From positions 2,884,001 to 2,948,000 of the forward strand of contig NZ_CP065424.1 of assembly GCF_017809215.1 (NCBI RefSeq): a stretch of DNA of 64,000 bases, in the 5' to 3' direction. The first letter of the stretch is position 1. Each line of letters starts with the position of its first letter. This document shows positions 54,006-63,248 of the stretch, in pieces. Below the pieces are notes generated by a model, which saw nothing but the letters and a program-made list of their open reading frames with translations, did no database searches and was not told the DNA's origin. Source of the DNA: Heyndrickxia oleronia. GTDB taxonomy: Bacteria > Bacillota > Bacilli > Bacillales > Bacillaceae_C. Both the position numbers and the translations under genes were made by a program.

Positions 54006-55388
54006 ATGAGCCAACAAACTATTCAGATATCAAAGAAAAACCAAATTATTGAACTTCGTATCACACAGATGGCTATATATTTACAAAGTAAAATCATTGA
54101 AGCTATGGATAACGAAAAACATATTTACTATCTTTTCTTCTATAAAAATCACTATCTAACTTACGTTAAACCCTCCAAACTCAAACGAAAATCTTTTATT
54201 AGTGAAGCATTAACTAAAGGTCTAATCTTACCACCTAATCACCCACTAGTCTTTTCTTCCATTACACTAGAACATCCATTTAAGAAGTATTCCTTTCAAC
54301 AACTAATTAAAAAAGCCGAAAATCTTTTTACTCCACAAGAAGTTGCCTTTCTTACAACCTTTTTTGAATCATTTATTTCGAAGAAGACCATTTTTTCCTA
54401 CATACAAACGATCTTTTATGATTACCGTCGCAATGGCAAAATGTTTTCAAGTTATCGTATTCTTCGAATCCTGATGGATTTTTGCCCAAATGAGAGCTGG
54501 GTAAAAGGTATTGCAAGTGACTTAAATTTTATTAAATATAGCAAGCTATATGATCAATTAGCAGATGTATTAATCGATAAAGATCCACTCTACTTTGAAA
54601 ATCGACTTTTTCAATTAAAAGAAAATAAACAGGAATATCAAAGGCTAGAGCAATTATTAAAACATCAATCTAGATGGATGGACTTAATTCGATTCTATCT
54701 ACAAACTATTAATAAGGAAAATTATCCATCACTTCTCCAATTCATTCAAATACATTTACCGAAAGAAGATGTAATCTCAGTATTAGAGGATTTAATCCAA
54801 AAAGAGCAGCACATTCCAGAATTAATTGATGATCTATTTGATTTGTATATAGAAAATAAAGATGCAGAGAAGATCATTCAACTATTAATTCGCAGCAAAC
54901 TTTCCTTAACTACCTCACAAACCCAAGCTTTTGAAGAGATACTAAATGAAGTGAATCTAAATCCTAGGTATTTTCAATCCGAACAAATGGATTCAATCTT
55001 AGCACCACTGTTTCATATAAATCCTGCAAAAGCTAAAATTTTTCTTCACCAATTCATTACTTTACTACTAAAAGAACAGAATATTGATTCCATTATTGAA
55101 TACCTTGAACCACTAAAAGGCTGTATTCCTGCAATACCCATCTTGAAAAAAATCGAGCAAATGCAGAAGCTTTCAAACGATCCTGATCAACAATTCTTAC
55201 TCGGCCAATTATTTTATGAATTTGGACAATATGATCAAGCAATTGATTGTTTTAGCTGGGAAATGGAACTAAAAGCTTATGATCCGAAACCTGTTAAATG
55301 GCTAGCAAAGCTATATAACGAAATTGGAATGAATCAAGAGCATCAAGCCTACACACAATTATATATAGATATGCAAAAAAGAGCTTAG
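54006..55388 (+). CDS. TPR-like repeat protein of unknown function
   Basis: A 460-residue, all-helical soluble protein. The last 90 residues contain a clear TPR (DQQFLLGQLFYEFGQYDQAI then DCFSWEMELKAYDPKPVKWLAKLYNEIGM). The middle (about 150-350) has weaker helical repeats, and residues 1-120 are a distinct N-terminal domain (YYLFFYKNHYLTYVKPSKLKR). No enzyme motifs. ATG at 54006 follows GAGGAGG at 6 bases. It may be a scaffold; partners are unknown. Confidence 0.7.
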   Translation: MSQQTIQISKKNQIIELRITQMAIYLQSKIIEAMDNEKHIYYLFFYKNHYLTYVKPSKLKRKSFISEALTKGLILPPNHPLVFSSITLEHPFKKYSFQQLIKKAENLFTPQEVAFLTTFFESFISKKTIFSYIQTIFYDYRRNGKMFSSYRILRILMDFCPNESWVKGIASDLNFIKYSKLYDQLADVLIDKDPLYFENRLFQLKENKQEYQRLEQLLKHQSRWMDLIRFYLQTINKENYPSLLQFIQIHLPKEDVISVLEDLIQKEQHIPELIDDLFDLYIENKDAEKIIQLLIRSKLSLTTSQTQAFEEILNEVNLNPRYFQSEQMDSILAPLFHINPAKAKIFLHQFITLLLKEQNIDSIIEYLEPLKGCIPAIPILKKIEQMQKLSNDPDQQFLLGQLFYEFGQYDQAIDCFSWEMELKAYDPKPVKWLAKLYNEIGMNQEHQAYTQLYIDMQKRA

Positions 55389-55475
55389 AGAAAAAATGCA
55401 TTTCATTTTGTAACATGCTGATTGACTGTTAGAATGAAATTACGTATTTACCGAAAAAAGAAAGAAGATGAATCT

Positions 55476-56489
55476 ATGGTTAATCATTCAAAAAAAATAA
55501 ATGAAATTCGTTATTCTGTGCTTGACCTTTCTCCAATTGTCCAAGGAAGTACTGCTTCGCAGTCATTGATAAATACATTAGATTTAGCAAAACATGCAGA
55601 AAAATGGGGGTTTACTCGTTACTGGTTGGCAGAGCATCATAATATGCCTGGGATAGCAAGCTCCGCTACTTCTGTTGTTATTGGACATGTAGCGGCAGGA
55701 ACTAAACATATTCGTGTAGGTTCAGGAGGGATCATGCTTCCCAATCATGCACCATTAGTAATTGCTGAGCAATTCGGGACATTAGAATCCCTTTTTCCAG
55801 GTAGGATCGATTTAGGATTAGGCAGAGCTCCTGGTACTGACCAGTTAACTGCTCACGCTTTAAGAAGGGACGGGCGAATAGATGCGGAAGATTTTCCGCA
55901 GCAAGTAGCTGAATTACGTGCCTACTTTAAACCAACTGGCAAAATGCCTGTTCGGGCAATACCTGGAGAAGGATTAAATATTCCGATTTGGTTACTAGGA
56001 TCTAGCGGTTTTAGTGCACAATTGGCTGGCCATCTAGGACTACCGTTTTCATTTGCAAGTCATTTTTCTCCAGAGAATACTTTACCTGCATTGGATTTAT
56101 ATCGACGTAGTTTCCAAGCTTCAGAAGTATTACAGGAGCCTTATGCGATGGTTGGTGTAAATGTTATTGCTGCTGATTCAGTAAAAGAAGCTGAATTACT
56201 GGCAACCTCGATGCAGCAACAATTTTTAAACTTAATTCGCAACAATCCAATGCCCCTTTTGCCGCCTGTTGATAATTTTAGCGAACTATGCAGCGATTAT
56301 GAAAAAGCTCTACTACAGCAACGAATCGGGGCTTCCATTATAGGAGATAGAAAAATTGTAAAGGAAAAGCTGCAGCATTTCTTAAATGATACACAAGCAA
56401 ATGAAATCATCATTAATGCACAAATATACGATCACGAAGCACGACTTCGTTCATATGAAATTGTTTCAGAAGTTATGAAGGATATATAA
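55476..56489 (+). CDS. LLM-class flavin-dependent oxidoreductase
   Basis: A 337-residue luciferase-like monooxygenase fold (TIM barrel using FMNH2). [19 protein letters not shown] at the start, [72 protein letters not shown] are all family landmarks (close to the YceB/YtmO group). Its substrate is unknown. The start at 55476 is preferred on family length although the ribosome site (GAAGATG) is weak. A terminator follows at 56501. Confidence 0.88.
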   Translation: MVNHSKKINEIRYSVLDLSPIVQGSTASQSLINTLDLAKHAEKWGFTRYWLAEHHNMPGIASSATSVVIGHVAAGTKHIRVGSGGIMLPNHAPLVIAEQFGTLESLFPGRIDLGLGRAPGTDQLTAHALRRDGRIDAEDFPQQVAELRAYFKPTGKMPVRAIPGEGLNIPIWLLGSSGFSAQLAGHLGLPFSFASHFSPENTLPALDLYRRSFQASEVLQEPYAMVGVNVIAADSVKEAELLATSMQQQFLNLIRNNPMPLLPPVDNFSELCSDYEKALLQQRIGASIIGDRKIVKEKLQHFLNDTQANEIIINAQIYDHEARLRSYEIVSEVMKDI

Positions 56490-56500
56490 AGAATTAATTT

Positions 56501-56535
56501 ACAGGTACCTTAGAATGAAAGGTGCCTGTTTTTTT
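56501..56535 (+). terminator. intrinsic terminator
   Basis: ACAGGTACCTT pairs with AAGGTGCCTGT (one G-U or mismatch) and is followed by TTTTTTT. It ends the monooxygenase gene. Confidence 0.85.
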
Positions 56536-56670
56536 ATCATTTAGTGTTACATAATTGTGAAAAGATGGATGGACATTCGGATAATCAATTACTTTATGAT
56601 AAACTAAGCATAATTATTTACATAGATACAAATAGTTAATCAATAGAAAAATTGTAAAGGATTGTTCATT

Positions 56671-57843
56671 ATGGAGTCTAAAAAGGTACTACCTATTTTA
56701 TTTTTAATTATGTTTCTCGTAATGGTGGGATTTGGAATTATTATTCCGGTTATGCCATTTTTTGCAGAGGATATGGGGGCAAATCCGACCGAGCTAGGAT
56801 TATTGATGGCTGTCTATTCATTTATGCAACTTATTTCCGCACCTATTTGGGGCCGTGTTTCTGATAAAATTGGACGTAAGCCAGTTATGATGATTGGGAT
56901 ATTAGGTCTTTCTGTGTCATTTATTTTAATGGCTATTTCCAGTCAACTCTGGATGCTATTTATCGCTAGAATCATTGGAGGATTATTATCTTCAGCAAAT
57001 ATGCCAACAACTATGGCTTATGTGGCAGATATTACTTCTGAGGAAGATCGCGGTAAAGGAATGGGAATTATTGGTGCAGCTACTGGTTTAGGATTTATTT
57101 TTGGACCAGCTATTGGAGGGTTATTTTCTAAGACTAGTCTAAATATGCCCTTTTATCTTGCAGCTGCCTCTTCATTTATTACCTTTCTTCTTGTTCTATT
57201 CGTCTTAAAGGAATCTCTCTCAAAAGAAAAAAGAGGACAGCACGCAGATAAAAAATCATCAATATGGAGCTCCTTTAGTGGTTCATTATCTATCTTATAT
57301 ATTTTACAATGGTTTATTTCATTGTCATTGTCTGGATTAGAGGCTTCATTTGCCTATTTTGCAGCCAAAAAGGCGGGATTAGATGCAATAGACTTAGGCT
57401 ATATTTTTATGATAATGGGGTTCGGTAGTGCCCTTGTTCAAGGGGGATTAGTTGGTAGATTTTCAAAAAAATATGGAGAGGGCACAGTGATCCAGGGAGG
57501 AATCATTGTATCAACCATCGGCTTTGTTTTAATACTACTAGTAAATAGTTTTACAACTGCAACAATCTTTTTAACTATTTTTGGATTAGGAAATGGTGTC
57601 ATTCGACCTTGTGTATCAGCTCTTTTAACGAAAAAATCAACTGCCGGTCATGGAAGTGCTACAGGATTGCTTTCATCCTTCGATTCCTTTGGAAGAATTA
57701 TCGGTCCGCCTCTAGGAGGATGGTTATTTTCCATAACAGCGGGTCTCCCGTATATTTCTGGGGCGATACTTTCCATACTTGCATTGATGCTTTATCAAGT
57801 ATATCGTATCAAAGAAAAACAGCACCGGACTATATCTCATTGA
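56671..57843 (+). CDS. multidrug MFS exporter (NorA/TetA-like)
   Basis: A 12-helix drug-proton antiporter of 390 residues. Helix 1 reads GFGIIIPVMPFFAEDMG; motif A is GRVSDKIGRKPVMM; motif C (antiporter signature) is ATGLGFIFGPAIGGLF; the second-half loop is GRFSKKYGEGTVIQGG. ATG at 56671 has AAAGGA about 9 bases upstream; TTG at 56662 is also in frame. It is followed by a terminator and convergent with an ABC exporter. Substrates cannot be predicted. Confidence 0.88.
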   Translation: MESKKVLPILFLIMFLVMVGFGIIIPVMPFFAEDMGANPTELGLLMAVYSFMQLISAPIWGRVSDKIGRKPVMMIGILGLSVSFILMAISSQLWMLFIARIIGGLLSSANMPTTMAYVADITSEEDRGKGMGIIGAATGLGFIFGPAIGGLFSKTSLNMPFYLAAASSFITFLLVLFVLKESLSKEKRGQHADKKSSIWSSFSGSLSILYILQWFISLSLSGLEASFAYFAAKKAGLDAIDLGYIFMIMGFGSALVQGGLVGRFSKKYGEGTVIQGGIIVSTIGFVLILLVNSFTTATIFLTIFGLGNGVIRPCVSALLTKKSTAGHGSATGLLSSFDSFGRIIGPPLGGWLFSITAGLPYISGAILSILALMLYQVYRIKEKQHRTISH

Positions 57844-57852
57844 ATGAGGAAT

Positions 57853-57890
57853 GGGTTGTCTACTCAACTTTAAAGACAACCCCTTTTTTT
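57853..57890 (+). terminator. intrinsic terminator
   Basis: GGGTTGTCT (57853-57861) pairs with AGACAACCC (57874-57882), followed by CTTTTTTT. It ends the MFS gene. Confidence 0.88.
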
Positions 57891-57903
57891 ATTTATAAAT
57901 CTA

Positions 57904-58587
57904 TTATACAGCTCCTATTATTTTCCCATCGCTCATTTTAACAATTCGATCAGCATAAGTGAGCATTTCTTCGTCATGAGTCACTAGTAAAGTAGCAATA
58001 TTTAATGTTCTTGCCAAATGACGAATTAATGACATGACATCTTTAGATCTTTTTGAATCGAGGCTTGCGGTTGGTTCATCCGCAAAAAGTATTTTAGGTT
58101 TATGGATGATTCCCCGTGCAATTGCAACTCGTTGTTTTTCCCCGCCAGATAATGAAGACGGATAAGCATTTCTTCGGTGATCCATTTCCACCATTTTGAG
58201 CATCTTGTTTATTTCTATTTTTTGTTCATGCTTTTTTAATTTTGATTCAGAAACATCCAACATAAGGAGCAATTGTTCTTCAACCGTAAGAAAAGGAACT
58301 AGATGAGCAAATTGAAAGACGAATCCAAATTTATTTGCTCGGATTTTCCGAATTTGTTCTGAGTTCATACTGATCATATTTTTCATACCAAGCATTACTT
58401 TTCCATCTGTAGCTGGTTGAAGTCCTGCTGCAATTGTAAGGAGTGTGCTTTTACCGCTGCCTGAGGGACCTACTAAAGCAGTGATTTCCCCTTCTTTCAG
58501 AGTAAGATCAATACCTTTTAAAATTTCTTCCTTTATCTCACCATTATAAAATGTTTTTCTAACGTTCTTTAAAGTAAATATCGACAT
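57904..58587 (-). CDS. ABC exporter ATPase (LolD/MacB-like)
   Basis: A 227-residue ATPase: Walker A GPSGSGKST (near 40), LSGGEKQRVAIARG signature, ADEPTASLD Walker B and VTHDEEML switch. The LolD/MacB-type wording matches its FtsX-like partner. ATG at 58587 follows AAGGAG and lies one base after the permease stop, so the two are translationally linked. The longer frame from 58626 is rejected. Confidence 0.92.
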   Translation of the reverse strand: MSIFTLKNVRKTFYNGEIKEEILKGIDLTLKEGEITALVGPSGSGKSTLLTIAAGLQPATDGKVMLGMKNMISMNSEQIRKIRANKFGFVFQFAHLVPFLTVEEQLLLMLDVSESKLKKHEQKIEINKMLKMVEMDHRRNAYPSSLSGGEKQRVAIARGIIHKPKILFADEPTASLDSKRSKDVMSLIRHLARTLNIATLLVTHDEEMLTYADRIVKMSDGKIIGAV

Positions 58588-58588
58588 C

Positions 58589-59623
58589 CTACATCTCTCC
58601 TTGTTGAATGGCTTGCATTGGTTCAATCTTTTTAATTTGAAAACCAGATAGAGTAGCTCCTAAAAATCCGATAACGATAAAAACTAAAGATAATAGTATG
58701 GTTGTTTCCGTTGTTAAATGAAAAGGCATTCCTTCAGGTGCAATCAAATTAAAAACTTGGCTTAATACAGCTGATAAAGCAAGTGCAATGAATGTTATAA
58801 TAATCATTTGTGTCCACATCATTTTGAATAGGGTACTCGTTTTTAGTCCAATTGCTTTTAAAATACCGTATAATCCAATTTTTTGAACATTCATCATGTA
58901 GAAAAAAATAGCAAACAGCAATCCACTTATTACAACTAAAAACAATACAATCATGCTTAAAGACATTTGCTCTGCTTTATAACTCGGAATTGTATTAAGA
59001 AACCGTTTCTTCGATAATGTTTGTAAGCCAGCGAACTTTTGATCTGAATCTGCTCCAGGGATATAAAGCAATTGCATATCCTTTGCCCCAAAGATCTCCT
59101 TATAATCATCCATATTTATAAAAGCAACCGGTGCATGACTAAATTTCTTTTGATTAACAAATGCTTTTACAATAAACTTCCCCCTAAATTGATTGTTTGT
59201 TAATGTATCACCAATTCTAATCCCTTCATTCTTCAATGAGGAATCCAGTATTATCTCCCCTTTTTTTACATTTTCGAATATATTTGAATGGGTCGAAGTG
59301 AAAAATGTGACACTTCGTTGTTTATTAGCATCATCAATTATAAATCCCATTTGCATTGAAAAAGCTACTGCATTTTTTTGTTCACTTAATACACGATGTT
59401 GGATACTTTGGTCTATTCGGGAAAGATTATAGCTTCCTTCGGCATCCTTCGTCATATAGAATTGTCCATTTGGTAAATTGTTTATCAATGCTGCATTGTC
59501 TTGTGATAATCCATTTGCTAAACCAGATATAATAAATGTCAATAAACTAACAAGAAAGATGATAGAACCTAAGATCATAAACCTTACTTTATTTTTCCTT
59601 ATTTCTTTCCAAGCTATGTTCAA
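58589..59623 (-). CDS. FtsX-like ABC permease (HrtB-type)
   Basis: A 344-residue permease with the MacB/FtsX layout: one N-terminal helix (MNIAWKEIRKNKVRFMILGS then hydrophobic), a large extracellular domain (about 40-220), then three helices near the C-terminus. Size and layout resemble HrtB, the haem-regulated exporter, but no specific motif proves it. TTG start with GGAGG upstream. No two-component system flanks the pair. It may export haem, a peptide or a lipid-active toxin. Confidence 0.85.
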   Translation of the reverse strand: MNIAWKEIRKNKVRFMILGSIIFLVSLLTFIISGLANGLSQDNAALINNLPNGQFYMTKDAEGSYNLSRIDQSIQHRVLSEQKNAVAFSMQMGFIIDDANKQRSVTFFTSTHSNIFENVKKGEIILDSSLKNEGIRIGDTLTNNQFRGKFIVKAFVNQKKFSHAPVAFINMDDYKEIFGAKDMQLLYIPGADSDQKFAGLQTLSKKRFLNTIPSYKAEQMSLSMIVLFLVVISGLLFAIFFYMMNVQKIGLYGILKAIGLKTSTLFKMMWTQMIIITFIALALSAVLSQVFNLIAPEGMPFHLTTETTILLSLVFIVIGFLGATLSGFQIKKIEPMQAIQQGEM

Positions 59624-59710
59624 CTTAATTCCTCCAATCTCTTCTTAACGCTTTAAGTTTATGATTGGTATATGAACAGAAGATGAACAGGAAATTACAT
59701 TTAAAAAAAT

Positions 59711-59755
59711 AAGTGCTATCTATTAAGGGGACAGACTCCTTAGTAGATAGCACTT
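59711..59755. terminator. long terminator-like hairpin
   Basis: AAGTGCTATCTA (59711-59722) pairs with TAGATAGCACTT (59744-59755), with an inner AAGG/CCTT pairing. It lies just past the VOC gene on the minus strand. It shares the inner AAGGGG motif with the hairpin at 61805. Confidence 0.65.
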
Positions 59756-59788
59756 ATTTATAACTAAATAATTAGATTAATGTATGTA

Positions 59789-60574
59789 TTATACAAATTG
59801 ATAATATCCTCCAAACATCTCCTTTTCCAGGACAATATTATTATTTGCAATCTTTAAAAGACATGGTCCTTCCCCATTATGTTCTAATATCCTTGATATC
59901 TCCCCCTGACCATAGGGCGATGCAAATACGAGATTACATCCTTCGAGCTCTAATGAGATACAATTTGCTTTTAACTTTTTGTCCTTATAGGGTGCTTTTT
60001 TCTTTAACTGAAACCACTGACTCCATTTTTCAGCAATTACTTCACCATTTTCTACAGCAAATACAAGCTCTTGTAGTTTTAATGGATTGTTAATTTGTTC
60101 GATGTCTTTCAATCTTACCTCATCCGCCTCGTGCCACTGAATAATAAAGGGAGTTGGTAGATTTTCGACATGATCCGAAATAAACAGCATCTCCCATTGA
60201 AGAAGCTTGCCATCTTCTCTTTTTCTTTTGCCTTTAATAGGACCAATCGTTTTAATTTTAAGCTGATTAAGACGTTTTGTTACTTCGTCAATATCGTTTG
60301 TCCGTAAGGCAATTCGTGCAAACCCTTCTTTTTCAGGTAACCATTGGTGCGCTTGAATAATTAAGTCATTATCCTTAATACTACTTGCGATTGTATAATC
60401 AAATATTCCAAGAAATTCAATATAACTTAGTCCGAAATAGCTTAGTGCGTTATATGTTCCCCAAAATTCATGTCTCCCACCTAGGTTCGCTTTTAAGCCT
60501 ATCGTGGCAAAATCTTCAATAGTCTCTTCTGGACGATTGACAATATGCACTAAATGATCGAATGAAAGTTCCAA
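59789..60574 (-). CDS. VOC superfamily protein, two-domain
   Basis: A 261-residue protein with the Glyoxalase_3-like pattern: SFDHLVHIVNRPEETIEDFATIGLKANLGGRHEFWGTYNALSYFG at the start (residues 4-48), then IEFLGIFD and ARIALRTNDIDEVTKRL. A second VOC-like half follows (about 150-261). A metal ligand set (H, E) is plausible; the substrate is unknown. TTG start with GGAGGG about 8 bases upstream. Confidence 0.82.
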   Translation of the reverse strand: MELSFDHLVHIVNRPEETIEDFATIGLKANLGGRHEFWGTYNALSYFGLSYIEFLGIFDYTIASSIKDNDLIIQAHQWLPEKEGFARIALRTNDIDEVTKRLNQLKIKTIGPIKGKRKREDGKLLQWEMLFISDHVENLPTPFIIQWHEADEVRLKDIEQINNPLKLQELVFAVENGEVIAEKWSQWFQLKKKAPYKDKKLKANCISLELEGCNLVFASPYGQGEISRILEHNGEGPCLLKIANNNIVLEKEMFGGYYQFV

Positions 60575-60680
60575 AAATAACCCTCCAAAAAATTAGATAT
60601 TACACTATACTATTCTGCATAACTTGCTAAAATCCCCTTTTTATTGAGAGATTTTTTTAAAATCTATTTTTCAAAGGGGC

Positions 60681-60869
60681 ATTTCTCAAACAATGTTGCA
60701 AATTAGGAGATGTGTTAACAAATAAAAAATAGGTGAAAGTCCAACAGGTTCCTTCATTCCTCTTAGAAAAGAGCCATAAACTAAATAAAAACGTTTCATT
60801 TATTAGGTGTAAAAGCTGCGGCAGTTCTTCTACAATTACAACAAACTAAAGAAAAAACTGCCGTATAAA
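60681..60869 (-). repeat. dispersed intergenic repeat, copy F
   Basis: On the minus strand it reads TAGTTTGTTGTAATTGTA, ACTGCCGCAGCTTTTACACC, GGCTCTTTTCTAAG and GCAACATTGTTTGAG, parallel to copy A (354-500). The most diverged copy. It fills most of the gap 60575-61067. Confidence 0.5.
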
Positions 60870-61067
60870 ATAAAATCGAGAAATAGACAGGTTTCCTCTA
60901 TATAATAAATGCAGGAACAAAGTCAATACATTTTTAGAAGAAAGAAAATGATGATTAACTATTATTTATAAATTATCTATTATCACATTTATATATTCTA
61001 TCTAGCATTAAGTATCATTATGTTACAATGAAACTACAATTTTTAAGTGAGAATGGTGAATTCATCC

Positions 61068-61796
61068 ATGAAGAAAAAAACAGATAAGTTATATGAAGTA
61101 GACTTGTATAAACCTATTCAAAAGTATTTCTCAAATCTCGGTTATGAAGTATATGGTGAGGTTAATGATTGTGATATAACGGCTGTGAAAGATGAGGAAT
61201 TAATATTAATTGAATTAAAGCTTCGTTTAAATCTTGATTTACTAGTTCAAGCGGCAAAAAGACAAAAATTAACAGATCAAGTGTATATCGCTATCCCAAA
61301 GCCTTCATACAATCTTTTTTCCAAAAAGTGGAGAGATATATGCCATTTGATCAAAAGACTTGAATTAGGTTTGATTCTTGTTTCTTTTTTTGAGTCTTCT
61401 ACAAAAGTAGATATTATATTTCCCCCTACCAGTTTTAATCGTAAAAAAAGTATGCAACAAAATAAGAAGAAAAGACAAAAACACTTATTGGAAGTCGAAG
61501 GTAGGCACGGAGACCATAATCTCGGAGGAAGCAATAAAACTAAGATTATGACTGCCTACAAAGAAAACTGTATCCAAATCGCATACTATCTTGATTTATA
61601 TGGGCCTCTAACTCCAAAAGCTTTACGTGAAATGGGAACAGGAGAAAAGACATTATCAATTTTAAATAAAAATTATTACGGATGGTTTGATCGCATAAAA
61701 AGAGGAACCTATGCAATTAGTTTGAAAGGAAAAATGGATTTAAACGAATATCCGCAGATCATTGAATATTTTCGATTATCAGATGTTGATCAATAA
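61068..61796 (+). CDS. DUF2161 family, PD-(D/E)XK nuclease-like
   Basis: A 242-residue protein: an N-terminal PD-(D/E)XK-type domain with DCDITAVKDEELILIELKLR (D...ExK core, about residues 35-54), a basic middle (about 130-160) and a C-terminal winged-helix-like part (YYLDLYGPLTPKALREMGTGEKT and YYGWFDRIKRGTYAIS). DUF2161 is assigned to the putative phosphodiesterase clan; no substrate is known. ATG at 61068 follows GGTGA at 8 bases; the frame opens at 61047. Confidence 0.82.
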   Translation: MKKKTDKLYEVDLYKPIQKYFSNLGYEVYGEVNDCDITAVKDEELILIELKLRLNLDLLVQAAKRQKLTDQVYIAIPKPSYNLFSKKWRDICHLIKRLELGLILVSFFESSTKVDIIFPPTSFNRKKSMQQNKKKRQKHLLEVEGRHGDHNLGGSNKTKIMTAYKENCIQIAYYLDLYGPLTPKALREMGTGEKTLSILNKNYYGWFDRIKRGTYAISLKGKMDLNEYPQIIEYFRLSDVDQ

Positions 61797-61804
61797 TTAG
61801 AGTA

Positions 61805-61861
61805 AAAAAAGGTCTGTCATTTAAGGGGAAACTCGCCCTTTACTAGACAGTACCTTTTTTT
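61805..61861. terminator. bidirectional terminator overlapping a stop codon
   Basis: AAAAGGTctGTC and TTTAAGGG arms pair with CCCTTTA and GACaGTACCTTTT. It has T-runs on both strands. The last codons and TAG stop (61843-61845) of the convergent SGNH gene lie within the right arm. Confidence 0.75.
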
Positions 61862-62550
61862 ATGTTCATCATCCGTATAAGTTGCTGATATACCTCATTA
61901 CTTAGTACTTTATAGCCATTAGAAGTCAAATGTATCCCATCATCACTAATGAGATCAATAAAATCTCCTGCATCCTTAATGGCTGTTCTTACATCAATTT
62001 TCAATACTTCTAATTCATTCGCTAACTTGTTCAAGCTACGATTATACAGCCCATGCCAATGTTCAATACCACCGACGGAGCTAATCCAATGGCTAATTGA
62101 TGGACCAAATTTCTCAGCAATAAATTTATAATATCGAACAGGATCCAGTGGTGGTAAATTCATAATGATCGGAGTTATTCCAGAATTCTTAATTGAAAAT
62201 ATCAATGTCTTTACATTCTCTAAATATTGTTCTATAGGGACAATAGGCTCATGATGTTGATTAGGATTTTTCGCCACTTCATCCCATTTAAAATTACAAT
62301 CATTACCACCAATACCGATAATCGTATAATCTGGTTTTTGACTTATGACATCTTTTTCTAAACGAGCAATAAGTAAGTCCGAATTATCGTTAAATACACC
62401 TTTATTGACAACTTCAACATGGTCTTCTTCACTGTCGGAAGGGAAAAAACTTTGTAAGAAAGAAGGATAATTCTCCTTCATTATTCGAAGTCTACCCTTT
62501 ACTAAGGAAACGCCTCTAGTTAAACTATCACCGAAACAGATAATTTTCAT
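61843..62550 (-). CDS. SGNH/GDSL-type hydrolase
   Basis: A 235-residue esterase-like enzyme. Block I IICFGDSLTRGVS (nucleophile Ser 9), Gly block NKGVFNDNS, block III IGIGGNDCNF (Asn) and block V DGIHLTSNGYKVLS (Asp, His) complete the catalytic set. No signal peptide, so cytosolic; it may hydrolyse lipids or acetylated sugars. The C-terminal KKGTV is encoded within the terminator hairpin. ATG preceded by GTAGGGAT. Confidence 0.92.
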   Translation of the reverse strand: MKIICFGDSLTRGVSLVKGRLRIMKENYPSFLQSFFPSDSEEDHVEVVNKGVFNDNSDLLIARLEKDVISQKPDYTIIGIGGNDCNFKWDEVAKNPNQHHEPIVPIEQYLENVKTLIFSIKNSGITPIIMNLPPLDPVRYYKFIAEKFGPSISHWISSVGGIEHWHGLYNRSLNKLANELEVLKIDVRTAIKDAGDFIDLISDDGIHLTSNGYKVLSNEVYQQLIRMMNIKKGTV

Positions 62551-62717
62551 TCTTTATCCCTACTTCATATGTTTTACTTAACCCTATTATATCATTTTTC
62601 AACTTTAATCGCTTTATTCAACCTTTTTCTCATAGATGTAGAGAGTATTGTTAAAGTGAATACCGGTCCATACTTACATACTCATATAAAGCAGCCTTTA
62701 AACCAAGGTGTACCACT

Positions 62718-63248
62718 TTAATGTTTCTTTAATAAGATTATACCGCTGATAAGATATAACAATGATGCTAAATAAAAGATACTTCCAATGGTAATAAAAT
62801 CTACCATATACCCAGTTAATATGATTGCAAGAGCTGCTCCAACAGAAGTCCAAATATGATACTTCCCAATTTCCATTCCTGCTGTTTCTTTTGCCACTTT
62901 TCTAGCTAATGCAGTTTTTTCCGTGTTTTTTTGGATTGCACCTAATATTCCCATCATGATTTGCAAAATATAGACCTGCCAAACTTCTGTGACTAATGGG
63001 AAAAACAAAAGAAGTACCGCCATAGACCATGAGTAAAGGATTAGTAATACTTTATCTCCTAGTTTATCTGAGAATTTACCTATTAAAGGATAAGCAAATG
63101 CAGAAGTCAAGGCAAACAACCCATATGCCCAACCGAATTGGGAATAGCTATCACCGACATTTTTTAGGAGCAAAACATAAAATGGAAATATCATGCTGCT
63201 CGCCATTACGATGATACTTTGAAAATATAAAAATCGTTTATAGGTCAT
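62718..63248 (-). CDS. half-size MFS-like membrane protein
   Basis: A 176-residue protein with six membrane helices, equal to one half of an MFS transporter, with motif A-like GKFSDKLGDKVLL between helices 2 and 3 and no trace of a second half in the 167 bases downstream. Its ATG overlaps the stop of the FAD oxidoreductase (ATGA, 63245-63248), so the pair is translationally coupled. Either it is a true six-helix protein that dimerises, or a stable truncation. Substrate unknown. Confidence 0.75.
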   Translation of the reverse strand: MTYKRFLYFQSIIVMASSMIFPFYVLLLKNVGDSYSQFGWAYGLFALTSAFAYPLIGKFSDKLGDKVLLILYSWSMAVLLLFFPLVTEVWQVYILQIMMGILGAIQKNTEKTALARKVAKETAGMEIGKYHIWTSVGAALAIILTGYMVDFITIGSIFYLASLLYLISGIILLKKH

